NCBI GenBank assembly: GCA_964622465.1
Contig: CAZUQH010000011.1
Coordinates: forward strand, 1-30,787
Direction of reading: 5' to 3'
Source of the DNA: CAZUQH01 sp964622465
Lineage (GTDB): Bacteria; CG03; CAZUQH01
DNA: 30,787 bases
The notes under the pieces are model-generated. The model had not been told where the DNA came from, did not search any database, and worked only from the letters and a program-made list of their open reading frames with translations. The translations under genes and the position numbers were made by a program. Positions 1-7,711 of this stretch are shown here, piece after piece. Positions within the stretch are counted from its first letter, which is position 1, and the number at the start of each line of letters is the position of its first letter.

Positions 1-1134
1 ACCGTTTTTCTCTTCTTTCTTTGCCTTGTCATAAAAATAGCTTACAAGCGTTGTTCCATGGTGTTGTTCGATTATATCAATAATTACTTTATCAAGACGT
101 GAACGCCGTGCGAGTTCCACGCCATCTTTTGTATGCGCAACGACGATACGGGTACTCAACGGAGCGCGCAGACGGCGATGTTTTGAATCCGGCTCACTGG
201 TATTTTCTGAGAAATATTCTGACATTTCAATCTTACCAATATCATGATAGTACCCGCCGACTCGCGCAAGTATCGGGTCAGCGTCAATAATTTGCGCTGC
301 CTGCTCGGCTAAGTTCCCGACCATCAGTGAATGATGGTAAGTCCCGGGCGCTTCCAGCATAAGCCGCCTCAAAAGCGGCTGATTTAAATCAGCGAGCTCA
401 AGCAGGCGGACGTCTGTCGTAATATGGAATAGAGATTCAAAATATGGCAGAAACCCGAGCACAAGAATAGCCGACCCAAGACCATTTGCAAATGCAATTC
501 CCATATTTTCCAAAATAACCGTAACCGTTTCGTTGTAGAACGTACCGAACATACCTGCAACAAGCATTCCAGCGACAGAAACGAATAGCCCTGCTCTCAT
601 AACGTTATGCCTGTGGCATACTTTTCTTGTATAGTAAACTGCTACCAATCCCATTACAAGGTGTATGAAAAACGCCTGGAAATTATAACCCCAGATGCCA
701 GAGATGATAAGTGATGTGGTTACGACAAAAAGTATGCCAAACCCGGTACCTATAAGAATGGCAACGAGCATCGCTCCAAAGGAAACGGGTATCAGTACCA
801 TCGGGAATGAATCATTCAGCCGGGCGAGTTCAGCAAAAATAAGGACTATATAGCACACGAGCATCGCAAGACCGATCATATCGGCACGCCGATACATCTC
901 AGGGGTAATCGTACGAATATATCCGACCGTAAGGAGAGTTATAATCCCTACAAAAACCACGCTTGTTATCACGTTTTCTATTGTTGGTTCGGAAAAGACA
1001 AGCAGGACGAAAAGGACAACGATTGAATTTATGAGTGCGAGAATATTAGGGGAAATGTTTACCTGGCACGGCTCCCTCGTTTTTTTCCTGACTACCCCAA
1101 TTCCAGTGCGGCGGCAAAACGGTAACTTGATCAT
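1..1134 (-). CDS. 7TM-HD family phosphohydrolase (PgpH/YqfF-like), 3' end outside window
   Basis: About 377 residues are visible and the C-terminus lies beyond the window. The N-terminal 230 residues form seven or eight hydrophobic segments. An HD domain follows, with the signature APGTYHHSLMVGN, then GGYYHDIGK and IIEQHHGTTLVSYFY, so the HD metal ligands and the family-specific HH pairs are present. In this family the HD domain hydrolyses cyclic di-AMP (Listeria PgpH) on the cytoplasmic side. The ATG at 1134 overlaps the stop of phoH (ATGA), which fixes the start and implies translational coupling. phoH next to 7TM-HD is the common order in phoH-HD-ybeY operons. The usual extracytoplasmic 7TMR-HDED domain (about 200 residues before the membrane block) is missing: only about 30 residues precede the first membrane span. 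Family certain; exact substrate inferred. Confidence 0.9.
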   Translation of the reverse strand, partial: MIKLPFCRRTGIGVVRKKTREPCQVNISPNILALINSIVVLFVLLVFSEPTIENVITSVVFVGIITLLTVGYIRTITPEMYRRADMIGLAMLVCYIVLIFAELARLNDSFPMVLIPVSFGAMLVAILIGTGFGILFVVTTSLIISGIWGYNFQAFFIHLVMGLVAVYYTRKVCHRHNVMRAGLFVSVAGMLVAGMFGTFYNETVTVILENMGIAFANGLGSAILVLGFLPYFESLFHITTDVRLLELADLNQPLLRRLMLEAPGTYHHSLMVGNLAEQAAQIIDADPILARVGGYYHDIGKIEMSEYFSENTSEPDSKHRRLRAPLSTRIVVAHTKDGVELARRSRLDKVIIDIIEQHHGTTLVSYFYDKAKKEEKNG

Positions 1135-2072
1135 TGTTTTTTCCTCTCGTGCCGGTTGTAAGCGGCAACAATCTTCTTGACGAGCCGGTGCCTGACAACG
1201 TCTGATTCATTGAAATAAACAAACCTGAGCCCTTTGACGTTCTTCAAGATATGTCGGATGACTATCAGACCGGATTCAGTGCCTTTTTCCAGGTCAACCT
1301 GTGTTATGTCTCCGGTTATGACTGCATTTATGCCTGTTCCGAGACGCGTGAGGAACATCTTCATCTGTTCAGGAATCGTATTTTGCGCCTCGTCAAGGAT
1401 TATGAAGGCGTTTGAGAGAGTGCGTCCTCTCATATATGCAAGCGGTACGATTTCAATTATCCCGTCCTTGCGGTATCTGTGAAATGTAGATGGGCCAAGC
1501 ATGTTGTAAAGAGCGTCATACAACGGATTCAGATACGGTTCAACTTTTTCGTACAGGTCACCGGGCAAAAAACCGAGTTTTTCGCCTGCTTCAACTACCG
1601 GCCGCGTGAGAATTATCCTGGACATATCACCCATTGCGAGCGCTTTAAGCGCACACGCAACTGCAAGATACGTTTTGCCCGTACCTGCAGGGCCAATTGC
1701 AAACACAATGTCGTATTTCCGGATAGCGTCAACGTATGCCTGCTGATGAGGGGACTTTGGAACGACTGGCTTGCCATGCCAATCAACATAGACAGCATTT
1801 GCCGTCCCGCTATTGCCCGCCTTATCTCGCTGGATTGCCTGTCTTATGTGCTCTTCGGTAATTCCATTATCAGGAGATACCTCTTTTGTTAGGGCCAATA
1901 TAAACGATTGTACTTTATCTACCACCTTACGGTCACCCTGCAGTGTAATAACGTTACCGTGCGAACTCACTCGCAAAGGGAAATATTTCTGAATGAGTTT
2001 TAGATTACGGTTGTGTTGACCGAACAAAACAGGAGCAAGATACTCCTCGATTTCAACGTGACGTGAAATCAA
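1131..2072 (-). CDS. phoH: PhoH family ATPase
   Basis: 313 residues, normal length for PhoH/YbeZ. The Walker A motif GPAGTGKT is at residues 127-134, followed by the family signature LTRPVVEAGEKLGFLPGD, and Walker B ILDEAQN is near 225-231. The N-terminal 60 residues carry the small KH-like region typical of PhoH. It is a cytoplasmic P-loop ATPase linked to RNA metabolism, and works with YbeY in other bacteria. The start codon is TTG at 2072, chosen because an AGGGGG Shine-Dalgarno lies six bases upstream and no ATG fits the family N-terminus. Its stop overlaps the start of the 7TM-HD gene. No clear promoter is visible in the 110 bases upstream. Confidence 0.95.
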   Translation of the reverse strand: MISRHVEIEEYLAPVLFGQHNRNLKLIQKYFPLRVSSHGNVITLQGDRKVVDKVQSFILALTKEVSPDNGITEEHIRQAIQRDKAGNSGTANAVYVDWHGKPVVPKSPHQQAYVDAIRKYDIVFAIGPAGTGKTYLAVACALKALAMGDMSRIILTRPVVEAGEKLGFLPGDLYEKVEPYLNPLYDALYNMLGPSTFHRYRKDGIIEIVPLAYMRGRTLSNAFIILDEAQNTIPEQMKMFLTRLGTGINAVITGDITQVDLEKGTESGLIVIRHILKNVKGLRFVYFNESDVVRHRLVKKIVAAYNRHERKKQ

Positions 2073-2183
2073 ATCCTGCCCCCTAACTGCACTAAATAAT
2101 CCGGGCGCACCAACGGCCTCGCTCTGAGAAGATATGGACGTGATAGGACACTGATATGGGCTGAATTTTGCAATGGCAGAGAA

Positions 2184-2726
2184 TCAGGGGATATCCAGCA
2201 CCTGGCCTGGATAAATCAGGTCGGGGTTTTTTATCTTGTCGTCATTTGCCTTGTAAATTCTTTTCCATTTCCATGGGTCGTTGTAGATATAATCTTTGCC
2301 GGAAATATTCCAGAGGCAGTCGCGGTCCCTCTCCCAGGTACCAACGGTATAAACACCGAGATGCTCCTCAGTTTTTAGTTTCTCTCCCGCAAGCCGTTCT
2401 GCTTCGGCGCGCGCTTGAAGCAATGCATCCCGCTCAGCTTCTGCGCTCTTCCGCGCTGCATCTGCTTTGTCTTTTGCTAATATATAATCGGCCTGGCCAT
2501 AGGCGTCACGCGCCTCAGACAGCAGTTCCTTCGCTTCAATTGCCTCGCCGCCAAGGTCCGTAACTTCTTTTATTGCCTGCTGGGCTGCTGCAATTGCCGC
2601 TTCAGCAGCTGCTTTCGCCTGTGCAACTTCTTTTGGTATCTTCGGCCCACAGGCAGCTAGCCCGAACATCAATACCAGTGTGATGACGCTTGTTAATAAA
2701 AAAAACTTATTGGTTTTCATCTGCAT
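2184..2726 (-). CDS. Lipoprotein with Ala/Glu-rich coiled coil (DUF4398-like) and C-terminal LysM
   Basis: 180 residues from the ATG at 2726, which has a GGGAGGGG Shine-Dalgarno seven bases upstream; an upstream in-frame ATG at 2795 would add an implausible N-terminus. A lipoprotein signal ends in the lipobox LAAC. It is followed by an alanine/lysine/glutamate-rich helix of about 100 residues (AKAAAEAAIAAAQQAI and similar) like DUF4398 proteins. A LysM-like module closes the protein (YTVGTWERDRDCLWNISG ... WKRIYKANDDKIKNPDLIYPGQVLDIP, read in two parts). Expected role: a periplasmic or outer-membrane lipoprotein that binds peptidoglycan through LysM and braces the envelope. It has its own consensus promoter and lies after a secreted glycosidase gene, but is probably transcribed separately. 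Confidence 0.88.
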   Translation of the reverse strand: MQMKTNKFFLLTSVITLVLMFGLAACGPKIPKEVAQAKAAAEAAIAAAQQAIKEVTDLGGEAIEAKELLSEARDAYGQADYILAKDKADAARKSAEAERDALLQARAEAERLAGEKLKTEEHLGVYTVGTWERDRDCLWNISGKDYIYNDPWKWKRIYKANDDKIKNPDLIYPGQVLDIP

Positions 2727-2785
2727 TGTAAACCCCTCCCACAAACTGTCTACGTTACATAGATATTCCGTCTGTTTCTGATTAG

Positions 2786-2814
2786 ATTGTAACACAACAT
2801 CTTGCCTTTGTCAA
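2786..2814 (-). promoter_or_regulatory. Sigma-70-type promoter of the LysM lipoprotein gene
   Basis: On the minus strand TTGACA (2809-2814) is followed by a 17-base spacer and TACAAT (2786-2791). The start codon of the lipoprotein gene is about 60 bases further on. The -35 box is a perfect match and the -10 box is one base off consensus. Confidence 0.75.
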
Positions 2815-2841
2815 GAAACAAGAAAAACGGGCACTCAAAAT

Positions 2842-5082
2842 TTATTCCTTAACGGATTTACCGTCAAGATATGGAATAAGGGCAAGATAATAGGAATTAT
2901 GAGGGAGCCAGTACTCGCCGCTATTCCAGGAATAAGCAATCCAGTCAGGTTCAATCCCTTCGCCACCTTTTCCAATAATGCCGTTAGGAATTCCGCCAGA
3001 GACAGGCCCTTTCCCATAAAAACCAGAAAATGTTGGTGGATTGAGCGTCCCGGCACCACTAACCATACAGTAATTAAGCGGATTGTTTCCAAGCACCCAT
3101 TGAACCTGATTGCCGGCAAATTCTTCAAGCCGTGGGTCGTTATAGAGATGCGCCAGGCGCACAGCAACAAGGCCATATGCAAAGTGGTCGCAATTCATTC
3201 CATGCACCTGAGTCCATGCATCCTGGGTAACGAAGAAGCGCGGCTCAAATGTTCCATTCTCGTTCTTTACCAGAAGTTCTGCAATCTGGCAATAAGGACT
3301 CAAGCGAGCCATTTTCAGGAGATAGTTTTCGGCAAAGGTGATATCAGCGAAATGGATTTTTGACCATAGTGGGTCGGTCTTGTCCAGCATCTCTTCCAGG
3401 TCAATAAATCCCATGTAAACGGAGAGAACACGCTCGTGCGCTTTTGGTTGGAAAAGGAATGAATCCTTCCCTGGTTCATTGAAGAAATTACCACATACAC
3501 CAAACTGCGACCTGCCGGGTTCGAGAAACTGGCGAGGAAGAAGCTCCTCCGCTAATTCTTTTGCGTTTGTCAGATATTTTTGTTCGGCTGTCTGCCTGTA
3601 GAGTGAGGTAGAGGCCCAGAGTTTTGCACCGAGGTCTGTGGTATTAGCGCAGGATTGCCTGTCAAGCCACTGATAAGCGCGCAACCCTGACTCTATGCAT
3701 CGCTGGCTCAGCTCTAGCTCATATTTCTTGAGCGCGCCGGATGCCTCGACAAGCGCGACAACGTAATAACCGGTAGATGGAACGTCAGGGGTTTGCTCCA
3801 TAATCCGCTTTGAATGGTCATCTTCCGGCTTTAAGGTTGGAGGCAAGACATCGTTTCCCTCTTTGTGGATTCCACCACTTGCTACACCGCCGGATGGCAA
3901 CTGCATCTTCAACGCAAAATCTATTGCGTATTTGAGTTCATCTACGCTATCCGGGAATCCATTTTTGTCGTTGTCAAACTGGACCGGCGAGTGCTGGACA
4001 AACTTACTGATGCCAAAGATAAGATGCGGCAGTGACCACATCCGCTTGCCAAGGTCAAACATCGTATCGTGATAACCACCTATTACCGGGTCCTGAAAGT
4101 GACAATTCTGCCCGCAGTGGAGAGCTCTCAAGAAAGAAAACTCAAGTTCCGCGGTTTCCTTTGCAAATACGTGCTCTTCAATCAAAAACGGGAAAGAGAC
4201 CAAAGTCCCGGCACTCAGTAATTTTGGAAGGCGGACCTCAAGTATGTAGCTGCCTGGTTCCTTAAACTCGCTAAAGTCAGCATGGTAAAATTTTTCCTGC
4301 CAGACAAGCGACTCTACTGCATGCAGTTCGCCACGGTAAACCTGGCGCTTGGTTGCCTTTTCGGTAACGGTAAAGTTTCCGGGTTTAGCCGTCAATTGTC
4401 CCTGGAATTTGTCTGGTGGATTGGAAATTCTAAGGACAGCGAACTTCCTGTCATCTGGATGATAACCGACCTGACTAACGGACAGAGTCAGTTCGGTTTT
4501 CTTTGAAACGTCGTTCACCTGGATCTCGTCAATAAAGACCGAGCCAGAACCGTTCTGGACCGTACTTATTGCAAAGTAAACGTTTGAAATATTGTCAAGT
4601 TTACTGTCCTGACCACCCCATGCGTAACTCAGGTCCTGAACTTTGAATGCATACTCTGTCCAGTCGTCCGGCGGAGAGAATATTTTCCAGAAAACCGAGC
4701 CATCCTGGTCTTCGACCTTGAACTCTACTTTGTTCTTAGCGCCTGCTGCTCTTATCCAGAAACGGAATTCCTTGCCTTTTGGTTGTTGTACTTGAAAAGA
4801 ACGGGATATCTGGACCCATGCGTAATTCTCCGGACCGGCAAGGTCATAATCCAGCCGCAAACATTTGCCCTTGGTCCCCCTGTCAGTTACGAGGTTTATT
4901 TTGACTGCTTCATTATCACATTTACCCGTGTGCCATTCGTTCAACGTCTCGCAATTGTCAAAAACAATACGTCTCCCGTTTGAATCTGAAGCGGCGAAAC
5001 TTCCCTGAACGGCCAATAGTAATACCAAAGAAGAGATGATTAAAACGGCTAATAATCCTGTAGCACGTGGCTTCAAAGGCAT
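2842..5082 (-). CDS. Secreted glycoside hydrolase family 9-like enzyme with N-terminal CBM-like and cellulase Ig-like domains
   Basis: 746 residues from the ATG at 5082, chosen for the GGGGG Shine-Dalgarno just upstream. Order of parts: a signal peptide (residues 1-31, ending near GSFA); a beta-rich carbohydrate-binding-like domain (about 38-190, ending SGSVFIDEIQVND); a CelD_N-type Ig-like domain (about 198-302, starting SVSQVGYHP); and a GH9 (alpha/alpha)6 region to the end. GH9 marks are the DAGD-motif equivalent near 335-343 (GGYHDTMFD), QWVLGNNPLNYCMVSGAG, and a C-terminal GEYWLPHN holding the likely general-acid Glu. The aspartate motif departs from the usual DAGD: the two Asp are kept but spaced one residue further apart. 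GH9 enzymes cleave beta-1,4-glucans or chitosan-type oligomers; the substrate here is unknown. It follows the TIGR03545 gene by 32 bases, probably in the same operon. Confidence 0.85.
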   Translation of the reverse strand: MPLKPRATGLLAVLIISSLVLLLAVQGSFAASDSNGRRIVFDNCETLNEWHTGKCDNEAVKINLVTDRGTKGKCLRLDYDLAGPENYAWVQISRSFQVQQPKGKEFRFWIRAAGAKNKVEFKVEDQDGSVFWKIFSPPDDWTEYAFKVQDLSYAWGGQDSKLDNISNVYFAISTVQNGSGSVFIDEIQVNDVSKKTELTLSVSQVGYHPDDRKFAVLRISNPPDKFQGQLTAKPGNFTVTEKATKRQVYRGELHAVESLVWQEKFYHADFSEFKEPGSYILEVRLPKLLSAGTLVSFPFLIEEHVFAKETAELEFSFLRALHCGQNCHFQDPVIGGYHDTMFDLGKRMWSLPHLIFGISKFVQHSPVQFDNDKNGFPDSVDELKYAIDFALKMQLPSGGVASGGIHKEGNDVLPPTLKPEDDHSKRIMEQTPDVPSTGYYVVALVEASGALKKYELELSQRCIESGLRAYQWLDRQSCANTTDLGAKLWASTSLYRQTAEQKYLTNAKELAEELLPRQFLEPGRSQFGVCGNFFNEPGKDSFLFQPKAHERVLSVYMGFIDLEEMLDKTDPLWSKIHFADITFAENYLLKMARLSPYCQIAELLVKNENGTFEPRFFVTQDAWTQVHGMNCDHFAYGLVAVRLAHLYNDPRLEEFAGNQVQWVLGNNPLNYCMVSGAGTLNPPTFSGFYGKGPVSGGIPNGIIGKGGEGIEPDWIAYSWNSGEYWLPHNSYYLALIPYLDGKSVKE

Positions 5083-5114
5083 AGTAACCCCCTTTTGTTT
5101 TCTTGCGCGGAAAA

Positions 5115-6986
5115 TCACTTGAACTGGCGGAGTTTGTCCAGGCCGCGTTCTTTGAGTTTGTCGGTTTCCTCGGCAAGAAGTGCCTTGAGCTGTCGTTCCA
5201 GTTTTGCTCGTTCCTCTTCCAGTTCCTTCCGGTATTTCTCTATCTGGTTCCTGTATGTATCCACCCGCTCCTGACCGCGCTGTTTTGCCTGCTCTATTTT
5301 GTCAGTAAGTGCGGCACGGCGTGAAACGAGCTGCTTATCAATTTCCTCCCTGAGGCGCGCCTCCTGTTCGGCAATTGCCGCAGACATTGCTTGTTTCAGA
5401 CGAATCGAGAGCACTTCGCCAAGGTTAGACGTTATTTTTGTCTTCCATGCATTATTTCGGAAAGCAGATTCGGCTGTTATTGTAATTTTTCCAAACGGCC
5501 TGGCAAAAAGCGTATTTATAAGTAGGGCAATGTCTCCGGATACCTGTGGTTCGAGGGAGAAGTCCCTGGTTATAACCTGCAATTTCAACAGTAATTCGCT
5601 GCCAATTGCATCAAGAACAAGACCAATATCTGCGGTGCCTTTCGTACTTGTAAGTTGGACAGAATCCGGGGACCCGAGCTTCATACCTACAAGTGAAACG
5701 CCTTCTCCTGAAAGTTTGAATTTTTCTTCTTCGATATCGCCGGTATGGTCTATGAGCGCTGAAAATGAGGCGCTGGATATTTTCCCACCATGCGGTTGCA
5801 TTGCAATATTTGCTTTGAGCGGCTTGCCATACTGGCGTGCGTTTGAAGAAATGCCCGTGACTATGCCTGAAAAGTTTGCATTTGAACTTTCGCCTGAAAG
5901 GTTTATTTTCCTTATAACAAAAGCTGGCGGCATTCCGGGCCGCGGAAATTCTACGTTGACGCCCTGCATACGCCGGGGTTTTTCCGGTTTTTCCTTCTTG
6001 CAGGAAGGCAGGAAACGTCTGACGGTCTGGACGGTTCCGAGAAGTTTATCAACTCGCTCCATCCACGTACGGCCGACAAGCGCCTCGGCGAGACGTGCTG
6101 TGTCGAGTTCTTCAATCGACAATTGTTTCTTAAGACGGTTGAAATCGCCTTTGGCAATATCGTCGAGCTTTGCTATATCGCCATTCGCCCTGCTGAATGC
6201 GCTTGCGACCGAATCACCACGGCTCTGGACTTCTTCTTTAACCAGCCCGACGCTTTTGTTGATTATATCTGCACTTGCAAGAGCATTTTTGACGTCTTGA
6301 GGGGATTTAATTTTTGTTGATTTGAGTGAGTCAATGTCCGAACGGAGCTTGTCGGTACTGGACTGGAGCTCTCCCTGTTTGAGTATATCGCGCCATAGCT
6401 TATCAGGGTCACTATACTTATTTTCCAGCTCCTCTACAAAACCGACCGATGACAGCTGTGCTCCTGCGATGATAGCTTCCACGTTTGCTTTTTCTTTGAC
6501 CTGCTGAGAGATTTCCCACACAGGCAGCGCTTTTGCTTCGTCTTTAAGTTTTTCTGTCGCAACTTCAATCCCGGATGGTTTTTCTTTTGGTTTCTTGTCT
6601 CTTTTTTCCTTCTTTTCGGGTTTTGGCGGCAGCGCCCCTGATGTAGAACGCTTTGTGCCGCATTTAATGTCAAGTATCTGAATCTCATCTATGACAAACT
6701 TGCCAAAAGTCAGATAACGCGGCGAGAGCTGGAAAGAAATATTGCGCGCTTCAAAAAGGTTCTTCCAGGGGTCACCGGAATCTGCGACTTCAAAATATTT
6801 TATCCTGGTAGAGCCGGTAATGAGATTCAACTGCAATCCACGCGCGTCTACTTTTGCTTTGACTATTGACTGTCCAATCGATTCTATCGTACGCTCGACC
6901 AGGGGCTCAAGGAAGACATAGCGGAATACAAGGAGGGTGGCGGCGAGAATACCGACGATGATGATTCCTTTAATCCGTAGTTTCAC
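5115..6986 (-). CDS. TIGR03545 family envelope protein (AsmA-like)
   Basis: 623 residues. One N-terminal membrane anchor (residues 7-25) is followed by an AsmA-like beta segment (ARGLQLNLITGSTRIKYFEV ... FVIDEIQILDIKCGTKRS). Next come a charged region, long helical stretches, a second beta-rich block (about 340-530), and a charged coiled coil of about 85 residues at the C-terminus. This arrangement fits TIGR03545, an uncharacterised family found in diderm bacteria and usually paired with TIGR03546, as here. The start is GTG at 6986, seven bases after the upstream stop; the Shine-Dalgarno is weak, which suggests coupling. Topology suggests a periplasmic protein anchored in the inner membrane. 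A role in envelope lipid or polysaccharide transport is only an inference from the AsmA resemblance. Confidence 0.82.
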   Translation of the reverse strand: MKLRIKGIIIVGILAATLLVFRYVFLEPLVERTIESIGQSIVKAKVDARGLQLNLITGSTRIKYFEVADSGDPWKNLFEARNISFQLSPRYLTFGKFVIDEIQILDIKCGTKRSTSGALPPKPEKKEKRDKKPKEKPSGIEVATEKLKDEAKALPVWEISQQVKEKANVEAIIAGAQLSSVGFVEELENKYSDPDKLWRDILKQGELQSSTDKLRSDIDSLKSTKIKSPQDVKNALASADIINKSVGLVKEEVQSRGDSVASAFSRANGDIAKLDDIAKGDFNRLKKQLSIEELDTARLAEALVGRTWMERVDKLLGTVQTVRRFLPSCKKEKPEKPRRMQGVNVEFPRPGMPPAFVIRKINLSGESSNANFSGIVTGISSNARQYGKPLKANIAMQPHGGKISSASFSALIDHTGDIEEEKFKLSGEGVSLVGMKLGSPDSVQLTSTKGTADIGLVLDAIGSELLLKLQVITRDFSLEPQVSGDIALLINTLFARPFGKITITAESAFRNNAWKTKITSNLGEVLSIRLKQAMSAAIAEQEARLREEIDKQLVSRRAALTDKIEQAKQRGQERVDTYRNQIEKYRKELEEERAKLERQLKALLAEETDKLKERGLDKLRQFK

Positions 6987-6992
6987 ATCTAT

Positions 6993-7517
6993 TTAGCGCC
7001 CGTGCGGGACAAAAATTTTCACGAAATTCCACACTTTCTGAAGCTTCAGCGCTTTTAAGACGCCTATACGCTTTATACGTTCTGCGAACACCGTGCGGTA
7101 ATAATTTATTCCTGCCAAAGAAAGCCGGTATACCGGATACAAAAGGGCAAGCGAGATTATAAGAGAACCCAGTACGACGGTATTGTTGAAACGCGTCCAC
7201 GGGACAACCGGAGTATTGTAAAGCGTCGTCCACATTGGCCCAAGTGATTCTACCTCAGCCAGAAGAAACCAGCCGAGTGCGTGAAAAACAGGGTCAAGAA
7301 GATATGCGAAAAGGGCAAAAACTGCTGCCGAAACGATACAGGCAGCGTAATTTACTTCAAAAAGGAGTATCAGGAAAAGGACTACGAATTTAAGAACAAA
7401 GTTCCCTGGTGTCAGGCCAAGGAGTAAACCAAATGCGACGCCCCACGCAATCTCATGCGCGGCTTTCTTCGAGTTTAACAACCTGAACAGTTTGATGAAC
7501 GGTTTAAGTAATAGCAT
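6993..7517 (-). CDS. TIGR03546 family (DUF2062-like) membrane protein
   Basis: 174 residues from the ATG at 7517, where the family start MLLLKPFIKLFRLLNS lies. The frame stays open upstream only through palindromic repeat DNA. The motif AWGVAFGLLLGLTPGNFVLK is the DUF2062-type signature. Three to four membrane spans follow, and the tail is basic (RIKRIGVLKALKLQKVWN). It is followed directly by its usual partner TIGR03545, so the two are almost certainly co-expressed. The only Shine-Dalgarno candidate (GAGAGGG) is rather far, about 16 bases, from the ATG. Function unknown in the literature I can recall. Confidence 0.82.
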   Translation of the reverse strand: MLLLKPFIKLFRLLNSKKAAHEIAWGVAFGLLLGLTPGNFVLKFVVLFLILLFEVNYAACIVSAAVFALFAYLLDPVFHALGWFLLAEVESLGPMWTTLYNTPVVPWTRFNNTVVLGSLIISLALLYPVYRLSLAGINYYRTVFAERIKRIGVLKALKLQKVWNFVKIFVPHGR

Positions 7518-7552
7518 TGTTATATGTTCTACTGCCCTCTCAACACTACGCA

Positions 7553-7711
7553 GGCTGTAGCCGCAACCTTTAGGTTGCGTCCTAGCGGTGTACGCCTCGT
7601 GCCTTTCGGCACTCGGCGACAATTTGCCTCGCTGACGCTTCGCTTTTCACCCACCGGGTGCGCTCGGCAAATTGTAGGCTAAAGCCTGCGACTACCGAAA
7701 CCTGCGACTAC
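7553..7711. repeat. Cluster of small palindromic repeats between aspS and the TIGR03546 gene
   Basis: Nested perfect inverted repeats: GCAACC-TTTA-GGTTGC (7563-7578), GTGCC-TTTC-GGCAC (7599-7612), a ten-base arm pair ACAATTTGCC / GGCAAATTGT (7619-7628 and 7666-7675, 37-base loop), and AGGC-TAAA-GCCT (7676-7687). TGCGACTAC occurs twice at 7687-7711. The motif GTAGYCGCAGGCTTTAGCCT on the minus strand recurs inside aspS at about 8289-8310. The stop codon of aspS (7708-7710) is itself part of the repeat. Confidence 0.75.

Noticed and set aside
2073..2183. Promoter or RNA element before phoH
   Set aside because: No -35/-10 pair with suitable spacing and no convincing stem could be found by eye.
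5299..6300. Long plus-strand reading frame (333 codons) opposite the TIGR03545 gene
   Set aside because: Shadow of the minus-strand gene: no Shine-Dalgarno, Ser/Arg/Ile-rich composition, no domain, and the minus-strand product is a recognisable family.
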